DNA of 64,000 bases. Source: Kitasatospora griseola. GTDB taxonomy: Bacteria; Actinomycetota; Actinomycetes; Streptomycetales; Streptomycetaceae. Under the pieces are notes generated by a model. That model was not told the origin of the DNA. It saw only the letters and a program-made list of their open reading frames with translations, and ran no database searches. The stretch lies in the NCBI RefSeq assembly GCF_014648555.1, contig NZ_BMRI01000006.1:77861-141860 (forward strand), read 5' to 3'. Positions 25,734 to 34,177 of this stretch are shown here, piece by piece. Made by a program: the position numbers and the translations under genes. The first letter of the stretch is position 1. Every line of letters begins with the position of its first letter.

Positions 25734-26703
25734 ATGCGCACCCCCGACCGCACTCCGGACGCCGCCGCTCCGGACGCCTCCGCCTCCGCCCGGCCGCCGC
25801 GCGGCCCGCAGGTGCGGCGGATCGCCGACCGGCTGTCCGTGCAGTTCCGCGTCCCGATCGAGCCGCAGTACGAGCAGGCCGGGCACCGCTGGACGCTGCG
25901 CTGGTACGACGGCCCGACCGTCGGGGCGGTGCGCTGCGCGCTGGAGCGGCTGTTCCCGGACGGGGAGCGGCTCGCGGTGCGGCGCGACCTGACCACCCGG
26001 GCGCTGGCGCTGGCCGCGATCCGGGAGACCCGGGCCGGGGCGATGCACCGCTCGGTGGGCAGTTGGGGCCAGCGCTACCACCTTGAGCAGCTGCTCGCCG
26101 ACCAGGAGCACCCCGACCGGACCGCCGACCCGCGCGAAGCGGCCATGCTGGAGCGCCTGTTGGAGGCCTCCTCGACCGCCCGCGTCCACGGCGCCGCCGC
26201 ACCGGACCTGGCCCGCGCGTTCGACCTGGTGGCCCGCGACGGCATCGCCCGGCTGCTGCCCGAGCACCGGCTCGCCGGGCCCGCCGAGCGGGACGCCCTC
26301 GCGCTGAGCCCGCTGGAGTACCTGACGTCCCGCTACGCGACGGGCGTCCACCGCGCCGCGTGGGAGACGGCGCTCGCCACCCTGCCGCTGCGCACCGCCG
26401 TCGCCGCCGCCCACCAGGATCCGCAGCCCGACCCGGACGCGGCCCGCGCCGCCCTCACCCTGCTGCCCGCGCTGCGGCGCCCAGGCGTCCGCCGAACTCG
26501 ACGCGGTCGAGGCCCGGTTGGCCGCGGTGGTCGCCGGCGCCCCGGCCCGGGACGTCGACGGCGTGGCCACCGATCCGGGACGGCCGCCGGTAGTCCGGGA
26601 CGTCGACGGCGTGGCCACCGATCCGGGACGGCCGCCGGTCGCGGGCGACGCCTCCGGCAGCGTGTCGACCCCTATTCTGCCTGCTCACGCGCCCGCGCGG
26701 TAG
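25734..26703 (+). pseudogene. Hypothetical gene interrupted by a +1 frameshift
   Basis: Coding runs from the ATG at 25734 to about 26478 in one frame (including VQFRVPIEPQYEQAGHRW, LFPDGERLAVRRDL and LEQLLADQEHPDRTADP), and then clearly continues in the +1 frame (QASAELDAVEARLAAVVAG) to a stop at 26703. In the first frame the downstream sequence becomes Arg/Gly-rich nonsense. Removing one C from the CCC at 26480-26482 would restore a single 322-residue protein. The tail carries a 16-residue tandem duplication (DVDGVATDPGRPPV). I do not recognise the family. It could be a real pseudogene, a sequencing error or, less likely, a programmed shift. Confidence 0.65.
26547..26639. repeat. 45-bp repeat, 48-bp period, in the hypothetical gene
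   Basis: Two identical 45-bp copies (26547-26591 and 26595-26639) are separated by three bases. The 48-bp period is a multiple of three and duplicates 16 residues in the shifted frame, supporting that frame as coding. Confidence 0.85.
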
Positions 26704-26797
26704 GACCGGACGCACACTTCTCCGCCCTTGTCCGGGCGGCCGGTTCGGCCGCAGACTCGTCCGCATTCCCCCCTTTGGACGAGTCGATGGGAGTCGT

Positions 26798-27133
26798 GTG
26801 TCTTCACACGTCGATCAGGAAATGGCCCTGCGTGCCCGGGTGCTGCTGGCCGGCAGCGAACCGCCCACCCCGTGGCAGGCCTACCGGGCGCACCGCCTGC
26901 TGTCCCGCGACAACCCGGCGGTGCACCTGCCGAAGCTGGCCCTCGCGGCCGTCGAACTGACCCGCCACCACCCGCTGCTGCTCCGCCGCGACCTCCAACT
27001 GCGCCTGTTGGACGAGGCGTTGGAGGCGGCCGCGGCGATCCCCGCCGACGATCCGTTCCGTGCCGAGGCGCTGGCCCGGATCCGTCACGAGCATGCGAAG
27101 CGCCTCAACGAGCTGCGGATGCCGACGGGGTGA
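26798..27133 (+). CDS. Small hypothetical protein
   Basis: A 111-residue, mostly helical soluble protein with no family I can name. It contains LLAGSEPPTPWQAYRAHRLL, LPKLALAAVELTRHHPLL and ARIRHEHAKRLNELR. The GTG start follows GATGGGAG. It lies 94 bases after the frameshifted gene on the same strand, and its last 29 bases overlap the 3' end of the convergent kinase gene, an unusually long convergent overlap. Confidence 0.65.
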   Translation: MSSHVDQEMALRARVLLAGSEPPTPWQAYRAHRLLSRDNPAVHLPKLALAAVELTRHHPLLLRRDLQLRLLDEALEAAAAIPADDPFRAEALARIRHEHAKRLNELRMPTG

Positions 27134-28742
27134 CGCTCCGGCCGGGCGCGGCCCCGTCCGGCTGCGCCCGGCTGCGGAAGTGCTGCTTGTCCACCAGCAG
27201 GCCGTTGTCGAAGCAGAACCGCACCACGTCCTGCCCGTCGCCGGGGTCGGTCTCGACGTCGCCCGCGAACCATCGGCAGTGCGCGCCGTCCGGCGCCGGC
27301 GGGCCGTACTTCTTGAAATCGCCGGTCAGGAAGTCGTTGCCGATCGGCAGCCGGGCGTTCACCACGCCCTCGGACTGGCCGACCTCGATCGAGTCGTACA
27401 GCGAGGTCGACACGGTGGCGTCCCGCATCGCGCCGACGAACATCAGCGCCCCGATCGCGCCGACCACCCCGACCACGCCGAGGACCGCGAGCGCGCCCAG
27501 CGCACAGCCCATGGCGGGGCTCCGGCGGCGCTTCTCCGGGCCGATCAACGTCCCCGCCAGCTCGCGCAGTTCCTCGTCCTCGGGGACGGCGTCCAGCGCC
27601 CCGTCCGAGGTGTACGGGAGCCGGCCGCTCAACCGGAACCCGCCGTCCGACTCCCGGTCCGCGTGGATCGACCCGCCCAGCAGCCGGGCCCGCTCCCGCA
27701 GACCGGTCAGGCCCTGACCGCCGGAGACCGCCGCCGTGCCGTCCCCGCCGGGCCCGTTCAGCACCTCCACCATCACCGCGTCGCGCTCGTACCGCACCGT
27801 CAGCACGATCCGCGCGCCCCGCGCGTGCTTGTGCGCGTTCGTCAGGCCCTCCTGGGCTATTCGGTACGCGGCGTGACCGGTCGCGGCGGCGAGCTCGCGC
27901 GACGTGCCCTCGTGCCGCAGCTCCACCAGCGTGCCCGCCGCCTGCGAACTCTCCGCCAGCCGGTCGATCGCGTCCACGCCGCCCGCCGCCGGCACCGAGT
28001 CGTCCCGCAGCAGACCGACCACCTCGCGCAGCTCCCGCATCGCGCCGGTCGCCGCCTGCCGCAGCACGCCCACCGCCTCGCGCTGCCGCTCGCCGAGCGT
28101 ACGGTCCACCTCCAGCGCGCCGGTGTGCACGGCGATCAGCGCCAGCTGGTGCCCGAGACTGTCGTGCATGTCCTGGGCGATCCGGTGGCGTTCGCGCAGC
28201 CGCGCCTGACGGGCGATCATCACCCGCTCGCGCACCAGCTGCTCGTTGCGCTCCCGCAGACTGTCCAGCAGCGCGCTGCGCTGCGCCCGGTACCGGCCGA
28301 GCAGCGCGGGCAGCACGCCCAGCAGCAGGAACCCGACCACGCTGATGCCCAGCAGCGCGGGCACCGGGAAGTGGTCGCGGCGGTTCTGCAGCACGCCCAC
28401 CGCGAAGTTCAGCACGAACCCGAGCCCGAAGACCGCCGGCGCGTACCAGGGCCGGGTGATCCGCCGACCCGCCGAATACCCCGCCGCGACCAGCAGCGGC
28501 AGGAACCCGCCCGGCCCGCCGACACCCGCCGACGCCAGCACCAGCACCGTCCCCGGCAGCCCCCGCCGCAACAGGAACAGCACCCCGGCGGCCGCCACCA
28601 CCAGCCCCGACGGCCAACCGCCGCTGTCCACCGCCTGCAACAGCGCCGCCAGCCCGCACACCACGAGCCCGCCCAGCACCTCCCGGACCACCAGCCGCCA
28701 AACCCAAGGCCCCGGAACCGCCCGCTCCACCCACGTCCGCAT
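27105..28742 (-). CDS. Orphan sensor histidine kinase with C-terminal membrane-anchored extracytoplasmic domain
   Basis: A 545-residue kinase with an unusual layout. Five or so N-terminal membrane segments (residues 20-150) lead to a HisKA_3 region with His193 in QDMHDSLGHQLALIAVHTG and an ATPase domain (N box QEGLTNAHKHARG, G box GLTGLRERARLLGG, to about 375). After a linker, a second membrane helix (415-437) is followed by about 105 outside residues, IEVGQSEGVVNARLPIGNDF to FCFDNGLLVDK, resembling the BamE/SmpA-like or similar small beta-alpha domains of actinobacterial lipoproteins, with Cys489 and Cys510 able to pair. No response regulator is adjacent. ATG at 28742 and GTG at 28745 are both possible starts. 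Confidence 0.85.
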   Translation of the reverse strand: MRTWVERAVPGPWVWRLVVREVLGGLVVCGLAALLQAVDSGGWPSGLVVAAAGVLFLLRRGLPGTVLVLASAGVGGPGGFLPLLVAAGYSAGRRITRPWYAPAVFGLGFVLNFAVGVLQNRRDHFPVPALLGISVVGFLLLGVLPALLGRYRAQRSALLDSLRERNEQLVRERVMIARQARLRERHRIAQDMHDSLGHQLALIAVHTGALEVDRTLGERQREAVGVLRQAATGAMRELREVVGLLRDDSVPAAGGVDAIDRLAESSQAAGTLVELRHEGTSRELAAATGHAAYRIAQEGLTNAHKHARGARIVLTVRYERDAVMVEVLNGPGGDGTAAVSGGQGLTGLRERARLLGGSIHADRESDGGFRLSGRLPYTSDGALDAVPEDEELRELAGTLIGPEKRRRSPAMGCALGALAVLGVVGVVGAIGALMFVGAMRDATVSTSLYDSIEVGQSEGVVNARLPIGNDFLTGDFKKYGPPAPDGAHCRWFAGDVETDPGDGQDVVRFCFDNGLLVDKQHFRSRAQPDGAAPGRSVTPSASAAR

Positions 28743-28745
28743 CAC

Positions 28746-29019
28746 CCCCCGACCCTAGCCGCCCCGACCCACCCCCGGCCCCACCCGGCCCCGGCCGCCA
28801 ACGCGCCTGCGCAACGCCGCCGGGCCACCACATGCTGCGGTCGCACCGAACTCCAGGAGCAGGTCGACGGGTTCGAGGCACCACCGGCAGAAGGTACGCA
28901 CCGTCGATGCCCGGCGTGCCGACAGGCCTTGACGGCGCGGAGGAACCGAACAGCGTCGGTCCGCTCGCGGGTGGGCTACCGGGGCACGGTCCGTTCGTGG
29001 TGCTCACCGGTGCCGTCGC
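28746..29019. other. Intergenic region without recognisable features
   Basis: 274 bases between the kinase start and the 3' end of the methyltransferase gene. Small frames exist in it but show no recognisable family, and I see no dyad or hairpin of note. Confidence 0.4.
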
Positions 29020-30258
29020 TCACACCGGGGCCTGGTCGTTCCTCTCCCCCTCCGGGTGCGTGGCGGCGGGCCAGCGCGGGCCGGTGCGGGGGTCGTTGGC
29101 CCAGACGAACTGCTCGGTGGGGGTGCGGGTGAGGCCGTAGTCGTAGACGCCGGGGCAGCCTGCCGCCTCCCACTGGGACCAGGCGGCTTCGACCTCTTCG
29201 GCGAGGTGTCGCGGTCCGCCCTCGGCGGTCCAGGCGCCGCCGGTGGTGCGGGCGGACAGGACGGCCCAGGAGGTGCGGCCGTCGGTGATCCATGCGCTGG
29301 TGCCGTCCGCGTCGTCGTGGGTGTGCACGGACAGGTCGGGGAGGGCGACGCGCAGTGCGAAGCCCAGCCCCCACGGGTCGACGAGCTGTGTCGGGTCGCG
29401 GTCGGTGCTGCCGCTGCGGTCGGGTTCGGCGGTGCCGCGGACTTCGCCGAACGTCCGTCGCCGGTGGGCGTGTTGGGTGCGGGTGGGCATGAACCGGGCC
29501 AGGCCCTGCATCCAACCGGTGGCGGACTTGCCGTCCTCGGCGACAGTGAGCGCGACGTGGCCGAGGCGGCCCCACGGAGTGACGATCCGCCCGCCGGGCG
29601 CGGTCTGCTCGACCCAGGCCCAGGGGATCTCCTCGACGGCGTAGGTGGCGATCACCCGATCGAACGGGAACTCGTCAGGCACCCCCAAGTCGCCGTCTCC
29701 CGTGCGGACTTGCACCTCCATGCCGGCGGCGACCAGACGTACGTCGGCCGCGGCGGCCAGGACCGGATCCGCCTCGACGCCGACCACCCGGCCCGGGCCG
29801 GCGCGGTGGGCCAGCAGGGCCGCGTTCCAGCCGCTGCCGGTGCCGAGTTCGAGGACGCGGTGCCCGGGTTCCAGGCGCAGGCTGTCCGCCATGTCGGCGA
29901 CCACGGCCTGACAGGACAGGCTCGACGTGGGCAGGCCGTCCCCGAGCTGTGTCACCGCCGCCTCGTCCGGCGAGCGGTACAACTCCCCCGCCCAGCCTGC
30001 CGGATCGACTGCCCGGTCCACCGGTTCCCACGCCCGGCCGCCCCACCGCCACAGCCGTTTCGGCGCGAACCCGTCCCGGGGCAGCGCCGCCACCGCCTCC
30101 CGCACCCACGGCGATCCCTCGGGCCAGGCTCCGCGCTCGGCCATCACCCGGTCGAGCCGCGAGCGGTACGCGGGCAGGTCCAATTCCTCGGCCACCGCGT
30201 CCACTTGCGCCGTTCGCCCGCACCGGTGCCGAACGGCGCGCTCCTCGTGCTCACGCAT
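29020..30258 (-). CDS. PCMT-type SAM-dependent methyltransferase
   Basis: A 412-residue protein whose N-terminal half matches protein-L-isoaspartate O-methyltransferase-like enzymes: the substrate loop around SSLSCQAVVADMADSL, motif I VLELGTGSGWNAALLA, acidic VVGVEADPVLAAAA and the post-motif PFDRVIATYAVEEIP. The C-terminal ~180 residues, with LRVALPDLSVHTHDD and WAVLSARTTGG, are an extension shared by actinobacterial relatives, some of which act on ribosomal peptides. No precursor peptide was found beside it. The ATG start has GGAGGA about nine bases upstream. The substrate is unknown. Confidence 0.82.
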   Translation of the reverse strand: MREHEERAVRHRCGRTAQVDAVAEELDLPAYRSRLDRVMAERGAWPEGSPWVREAVAALPRDGFAPKRLWRWGGRAWEPVDRAVDPAGWAGELYRSPDEAAVTQLGDGLPTSSLSCQAVVADMADSLRLEPGHRVLELGTGSGWNAALLAHRAGPGRVVGVEADPVLAAAADVRLVAAGMEVQVRTGDGDLGVPDEFPFDRVIATYAVEEIPWAWVEQTAPGGRIVTPWGRLGHVALTVAEDGKSATGWMQGLARFMPTRTQHAHRRRTFGEVRGTAEPDRSGSTDRDPTQLVDPWGLGFALRVALPDLSVHTHDDADGTSAWITDGRTSWAVLSARTTGGAWTAEGGPRHLAEEVEAAWSQWEAAGCPGVYDYGLTRTPTEQFVWANDPRTGPRWPAATHPEGERNDQAPV

Positions 30259-30446
30259 CGCTGCCGCTCCTCCCGTGACGCCTGCGGCCGAGTCCTCATC
30301 CTGCCGTTCGCCGTCCGCCGTCGGCAGGGCGTGTAGGAGCGGTTCCGGGGCACTCGGGCGGCGGGTGCGCCGGACGGGCGACGGCAGGCGTCCGGCCGGG
30401 TGACGGGCGGGTTGGTGGCTGGACGGCGAGGGGATCATCGGCCGGT

Positions 30447-31400
30447 ATGTCGACGAAAGACCGTGACCGCAGGGGCCCGCGCCGCCGTCACCTCGCCGCG
30501 CTCGCCGTGCTGGCCGTCCTCGGTGTCGGCTGCTCCGCCCTGCGGGCCCAGGACGGGAGTGGTGGGCGCGCCTCCGCCCCTGCTGCGCCGCCGGTCGCGG
30601 GGCAGCCGGCGGTGGCCGTTCCGAAGGGTGCGGCGGGGCAGGAGGTGAACGGTCGACTGGGGGTTGCCGAGCGGGAGTCGAGGCAGCAGCAGGCCGAGCT
30701 CGCGGCCGCCCGGCACTGGGGGCTGGCGGCGCTGCCGCTGAAGGCGCCCGAGGCGCCCGCAGAGAAGCCGGAGCTCGTCGCGGGGCCGAACGTCCTGCTC
30801 GCGGACGGGCTGCCGCCGGTGGTTCGCCGCGTTCCCACCGAGGACAAGGTGGTGTTCCTGACCGTCGACGACGGCGCGGCGAAGGATCCGGAGTTCGCCG
30901 AGATGGCCGCCGGCCTGGACGTGCCCCTGTCGGTGTTCCTCTCCGACTACCTGGCGCGTTCCGACTACGACTACTTCCGCGCCATGCGCGACCGCGGCGT
31001 GTCCGTCAACAACCACACCGTCAACCATCCCGACCTGCGCCGTCTCGGCGCCGATGCGCTCCGCCGCGAGATCTGCGGCCAGCAGGACCGCCTCGAACAG
31101 GAGATCGGCACCCGCCCCTGGCTGTTCCGGCCGCCCTACGGCGAGTACACCGCCGCCGCGCTGCGCACCGCCGCCTCCTGCGGCGTCACCGCGGTCGCCC
31201 TGTGGACCGAGGAGGCCTTCCCGGACCACCTCGAGTACCGCTACTCCGACGAGAAGCTCCACCCCGGCGACATCATCCTCACCCACTTCCGCAACCCGGC
31301 CCCGGGCTGGAAGGGCACCATGGCCGACATGCTCCGCCGCGTCATCGACACCGCCACCGCCGAGGGCTTCGCGATCGGCCGCCTGGAGGACTACCTCTGA
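30447..31400 (+). CDS. Lipoprotein polysaccharide deacetylase (NodB domain)
   Basis: A 317-residue exported enzyme. A twin-Arg-containing basic N terminus and hydrophobic stretch end in the lipobox LGVGC with Cys29. The NodB domain (about 130-310) has motif 1 FLTVDDGA (metal Asp pair), motif 2 NNHTVNHPDL (H-x3-H metal site), motif 3 RPPYGEY and a late ILTHF. It should deacetylate a cell-surface glycan such as peptidoglycan or a GlcNAc polymer. The gene is divergent from the methyltransferase and ends at a strong hairpin. Confidence 0.9.
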   Translation: MSTKDRDRRGPRRRHLAALAVLAVLGVGCSALRAQDGSGGRASAPAAPPVAGQPAVAVPKGAAGQEVNGRLGVAERESRQQQAELAAARHWGLAALPLKAPEAPAEKPELVAGPNVLLADGLPPVVRRVPTEDKVVFLTVDDGAAKDPEFAEMAAGLDVPLSVFLSDYLARSDYDYFRAMRDRGVSVNNHTVNHPDLRRLGADALRREICGQQDRLEQEIGTRPWLFRPPYGEYTAAALRTAASCGVTAVALWTEEAFPDHLEYRYSDEKLHPGDIILTHFRNPAPGWKGTMADMLRRVIDTATAEGFAIGRLEDYL

Positions 31401-31409
31401 CAGCCGGGC

Positions 31410-31432
31410 CGGAGGGGCGGCTCGCCCCTCCG
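31410..31432. terminator. Hairpin terminator
   Basis: A 10-bp stem CGGAGGGGCG/CGCCCCTCCG with a 3-base loop lies between the convergent deacetylase and the 31445 gene; four more pairs follow after one mismatch. Confidence 0.7.
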
Positions 31433-31444
31433 ACCCGCCGCACG

Positions 31445-31942
31445 TCAGTTCTGCTCGGCCGCCGCGGCGGCCCGCTCCCGGTACCGGTACCACCACGTGT
31501 CGTCCGTCGCAGGCATCCGCTCGTCGCCCGGCCGGTGGCCGACCGCGCCGTCGATCGGCTCGCGGACAGTGCCGGCGTGGCCGGCGCGGCCGGCGTGCCG
31601 CGCGGTCCCGGCGATCAGGTGGATCGGCACCCGGCACCGGCTGGGGGCGGCGTCCGGCCCCGACCACCACGGGACGTGGCCGACGGTGTCCAGCGGCAGT
31701 TCCTCGGCGGTGGCCCGGTGGTCGGTGTCGGGTTCGAGCCCGGCCGGGCCGAGGTCCGGGCGGAACCACGCGACCGACTCCCCGTGGTGGAGGTTCTCGA
31801 CCGGGCCGAGCAGGTTGATCCCGGTCGGGGTGAGCGGGCGGCGGAGGTCGCGTTCCGGCAGGCCGTCGGGCGTCCACCGGACGGCCTCGCGGGCGTCCGG
31901 CAGGTGGCGGCGCAGGCCGGTCCCGGGGTCGGTGATCGTCAT
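31445..31942 (-). CDS. Hypothetical protein in VOC operon
   Basis: A 165-residue soluble protein with several Trp residues (VRWTPDGLPERDLRRPL, HVPWWSGPD, DTWWYRYRERA) and no recognised domain. The ATG has AAGGGA six bases upstream. It starts 15 bases after the VOC gene stop and is surely in the same transcript, so it may share that protein's substrate or stress role. Confidence 0.6.
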   Translation of the reverse strand: MTITDPGTGLRRHLPDAREAVRWTPDGLPERDLRRPLTPTGINLLGPVENLHHGESVAWFRPDLGPAGLEPDTDHRATAEELPLDTVGHVPWWSGPDAAPSRCRVPIHLIAGTARHAGRAGHAGTVREPIDGAVGHRPGDERMPATDDTWWYRYRERAAAAAEQN

Positions 31943-31957
31943 GGCGGATCCCTTCGC

Positions 31958-32335
31958 TCAGGCGCCGAGCAGGCCGACCGGGTTGCCGTCCGGGTCGTCG
32001 AACACGGCGATCCGGCCTCGTCCGGGCACGGCCTGCGGCTCCAGCCGGCGGCGGCCGCCGAGCTCCTCGGCCTTGGCGAGCGCCAGGTCCACGTCCGCGA
32101 CCCGGAAGTACACCACGATCCCGGTGTAGGGGCTGCCGGGGCCGGACTGGCCGATCCCGCCGGCCGGTTCGCCGTCGGCCGCCCCGACCAGTGCGTAGGT
32201 GGCGTCCAGTGCGTCGACCTGCCAGCCGAACAGCTCCCGGTAGAAGCGGTGGGCGCGCGGCGCGTCGACCGCGGAGATGTCGAACCAGGCCGGTGTGGAC
32301 GGGAATTCGGCGTTGCCGGTGGTGGCGCTGGTCAT
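31958..32335 (-). CDS. VOC family (glyoxalase/bleomycin-resistance fold) protein
   Basis: A 125-residue single VOC domain: PAWFDISAVDAPRAHRFYRELFGW at the start, YFRVADVDLALAKAEELGG in the middle, and the closing IAVFDDPDGNPVGLLG. Metal ligands of true glyoxalase I are not all obvious. The ATG has GAGGAGG five bases upstream. It is divergent from the ECF sigma factor gene with only 70 bases between the starts, suggesting joint control. Confidence 0.85.
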   Translation of the reverse strand: MTSATTGNAEFPSTPAWFDISAVDAPRAHRFYRELFGWQVDALDATYALVGAADGEPAGGIGQSGPGSPYTGIVVYFRVADVDLALAKAEELGGRRRLEPQAVPGRGRIAVFDDPDGNPVGLLGA

Positions 32336-32405
32336 GAGGTCCTCCTCAGGTACGGAAAATGCCGGTCGAAGAGGTGACTCCCGCGGTGCGGCAGAATCGT
32401 CGCCC

Positions 32406-33455
32406 GTGAGCGAGGAATCCTGCGCGACCCCACCATCCGTCGCCGCCGACGACGACGCCGACGACCTGTCGCTGGCCCGCGACGGCGACGACGCCGCCTT
32501 CACGCGTCTGGTCGCGCCGCTGCGCCGCGAGTTGCACGCGCACTGCTACCGCATGCTCGGCTCCACCCACGACGCGGACGACGCGCTGCAGGAGGCGCTG
32601 GTGCGCGCCTGGCGCGGCCTGGAGCGGTTCGAGGGCCGCAGCTCCCTGCGCGCGTGGCTGTACACGGTGGCCACCCGCACCTGCCTTGACGCCGTCGACC
32701 GCCGCGGCAGGCGGGCGCTGCCGATCGACCTGGGTCCGGCCTCCCCGCACGCGGTGCTCGACGCCGCGCCGTTGACGGAGGTCGCCTGGCTGGGCCCGTA
32801 CTCCGACGCGGGCCTGCCGATCGGGCCCGTCGGCCCCGCCGCCCGCTACGAGCAGCGCGAAGCCGTGGAGCTCGCGTTCGTCGCGGCCGCGCAGCACCTG
32901 TCGGGCAACCAGCGGGCCGCGCTGCTCCTGTTCGACGTGCTGGGATTCTCCGCCGAGGAGATCGCCGCCATGATGGACACCTCCGCCACCGCGGTGAACT
33001 CCGCCCTGGCCCGGGCCCGGCGGAAGCTCGCGGCGACGCTGCCCGAGGTGTCCCAGCAGCAGACGCTGCGGATCCTCGGCGACACCCGCGTCCGGGACAT
33101 CGCGACCTCGTTCGCCACCGCCCTGGAACGCGGCGACGCCGACGCCCTGGTCGCGCTGCTCACCGAGGACGTCACCTGGTCGATGCCTCCGCTGGCGCAC
33201 TGGTACGCCGGTCTCGGCGCGGTCATGGACTTCGCAGCAGCTGTCCCCATCGCCCGCTGCCCGAGCTGGCGCCATCGTGTCACCACCGCCAACGGGCAGC
33301 CCGCGGTGGCGTTCTACCTGGGAGCGACCCCGGACGCGCCGCACCCGGCCTGGTCCCTCACCGTCCTGACGCTGCGTCGGGACTCGGTGGCGGAGATCGT
33401 CTCCTTCCTCGGCCCGGAGCACGTCCTGGCCGCCGGCCTGCCTGCGGAGCTCTGA
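32406..33455 (+). CDS. ECF sigma factor, SigX5 type, with SnoaL-like C-terminal domain
   Basis: A 349-residue sigma factor. Region 2 (about 20-95) has CYRMLGSTHDADDALQEALVRAWRG; region 4 (about 165-215) has LSGNQRAALLLFDVLGFSAEEIAAMMDTSATAVNSALARARR. The last ~120 residues form an NTF2/SnoaL-like domain (VRDIATSFATALERGDADALVALL), which in related ECFs controls activity in place of an anti-sigma factor. This arrangement matches the SigX5/TIGR02960 group. The GTG has no clear ribosome site, so the message may be leaderless. It is divergent from the VOC gene, a plausible target. Confidence 0.88.
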   Translation: MSEESCATPPSVAADDDADDLSLARDGDDAAFTRLVAPLRRELHAHCYRMLGSTHDADDALQEALVRAWRGLERFEGRSSLRAWLYTVATRTCLDAVDRRGRRALPIDLGPASPHAVLDAAPLTEVAWLGPYSDAGLPIGPVGPAARYEQREAVELAFVAAAQHLSGNQRAALLLFDVLGFSAEEIAAMMDTSATAVNSALARARRKLAATLPEVSQQQTLRILGDTRVRDIATSFATALERGDADALVALLTEDVTWSMPPLAHWYAGLGAVMDFAAAVPIARCPSWRHRVTTANGQPAVAFYLGATPDAPHPAWSLTVLTLRRDSVAEIVSFLGPEHVLAAGLPAEL

Positions 33456-33519
33456 GCCCTTGCGTGGAACGCCCTCTGACGATACGTCGAGGAAAGCGCG
33501 ACAGGTCGGCCGGGCGCCG

Positions 33520-34177
33520 ATGGCCGGCGAGCTGCTGCCGCACGTCCCGCACGAGCGCGTGCCCGCCGCCGAGCCCGTCGTCCGTACGCCGCTCGGGCCG
33601 CCGGCCTTCGCCGCCGCGCTCGACGGACGTCCGCTGCCCGGCGTCCCCGACACGCTGTGGCGGCTGCCGTCCGGCGCCCGGATCGCCCGCTGGGCGGGGC
33701 CCGACGCCGACCTGGAGCTGCTGCTCACCGCGCACCTGCCGGAGCCGACCGGTTTCTCCCGGGTCGTCACGGAGGCCTGGGCGGCGGCCTGGCACCGAGA
33801 GCGGCTACGGCGGCGGCCAGTACCTCGCCGCCCTGGAGATCACCGGCGCCGGTCACGACCTCGCCCTGGCGGGCGAGGACGCGGAGGCGATCTGCCGCCG
33901 CGCGGCCGACGGGACGGGCGTTCCGGCCCGCTGGGCCGGGGAGTCTGCGGCGGTCGAGGAGCACCGCCACGGGTGGGGCGAGGAGTACCTGTGGGACCGG
34001 CACGCCCTGCGCTGGACCCTGCCGGACCTGCTGCCGGGCGAGCACCTGCTGCTGCCCGTCGCCGCCGCCTGGCTGCCGACCGGCCCGGATGACGACGACG
34101 CGTCCGCCCTGTGGGCGGCCGACCTGCGGCTGGAGGTGATCCTGGCCGCCGCCGAGGGCCTGGGTCTCAGGGGGTGA
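33520..34177 (+). pseudogene. Hypothetical gene interrupted by a +1 frameshift
   Basis: The first half reads well from the ATG at 33520 to about 33793 (PLPGVPDTLWRLPSGARIARW, LLTAHLPEPTGFSRVV), and the second half reads well one base later (SGYGGGQYLAALEITGAG, GWGEEYLWDRHALRWTLPDLLPG, ending LRLEVILAAAEGLGLRG at 34177). Neither frame is coding-like beyond the switch near 33795. A single-base insertion around GCCTGGCACC would explain it. I do not know the family. The stop overlaps the convergent response-regulator gene by 11 bases. Confidence 0.6.

Noticed and set aside
29020-30258. Ribosomal-peptide (lanthipeptide-type) methyltransferase cluster
   Set aside because: The PCMT-like fold is shared with such enzymes, but no precursor or maturation gene is present nearby.
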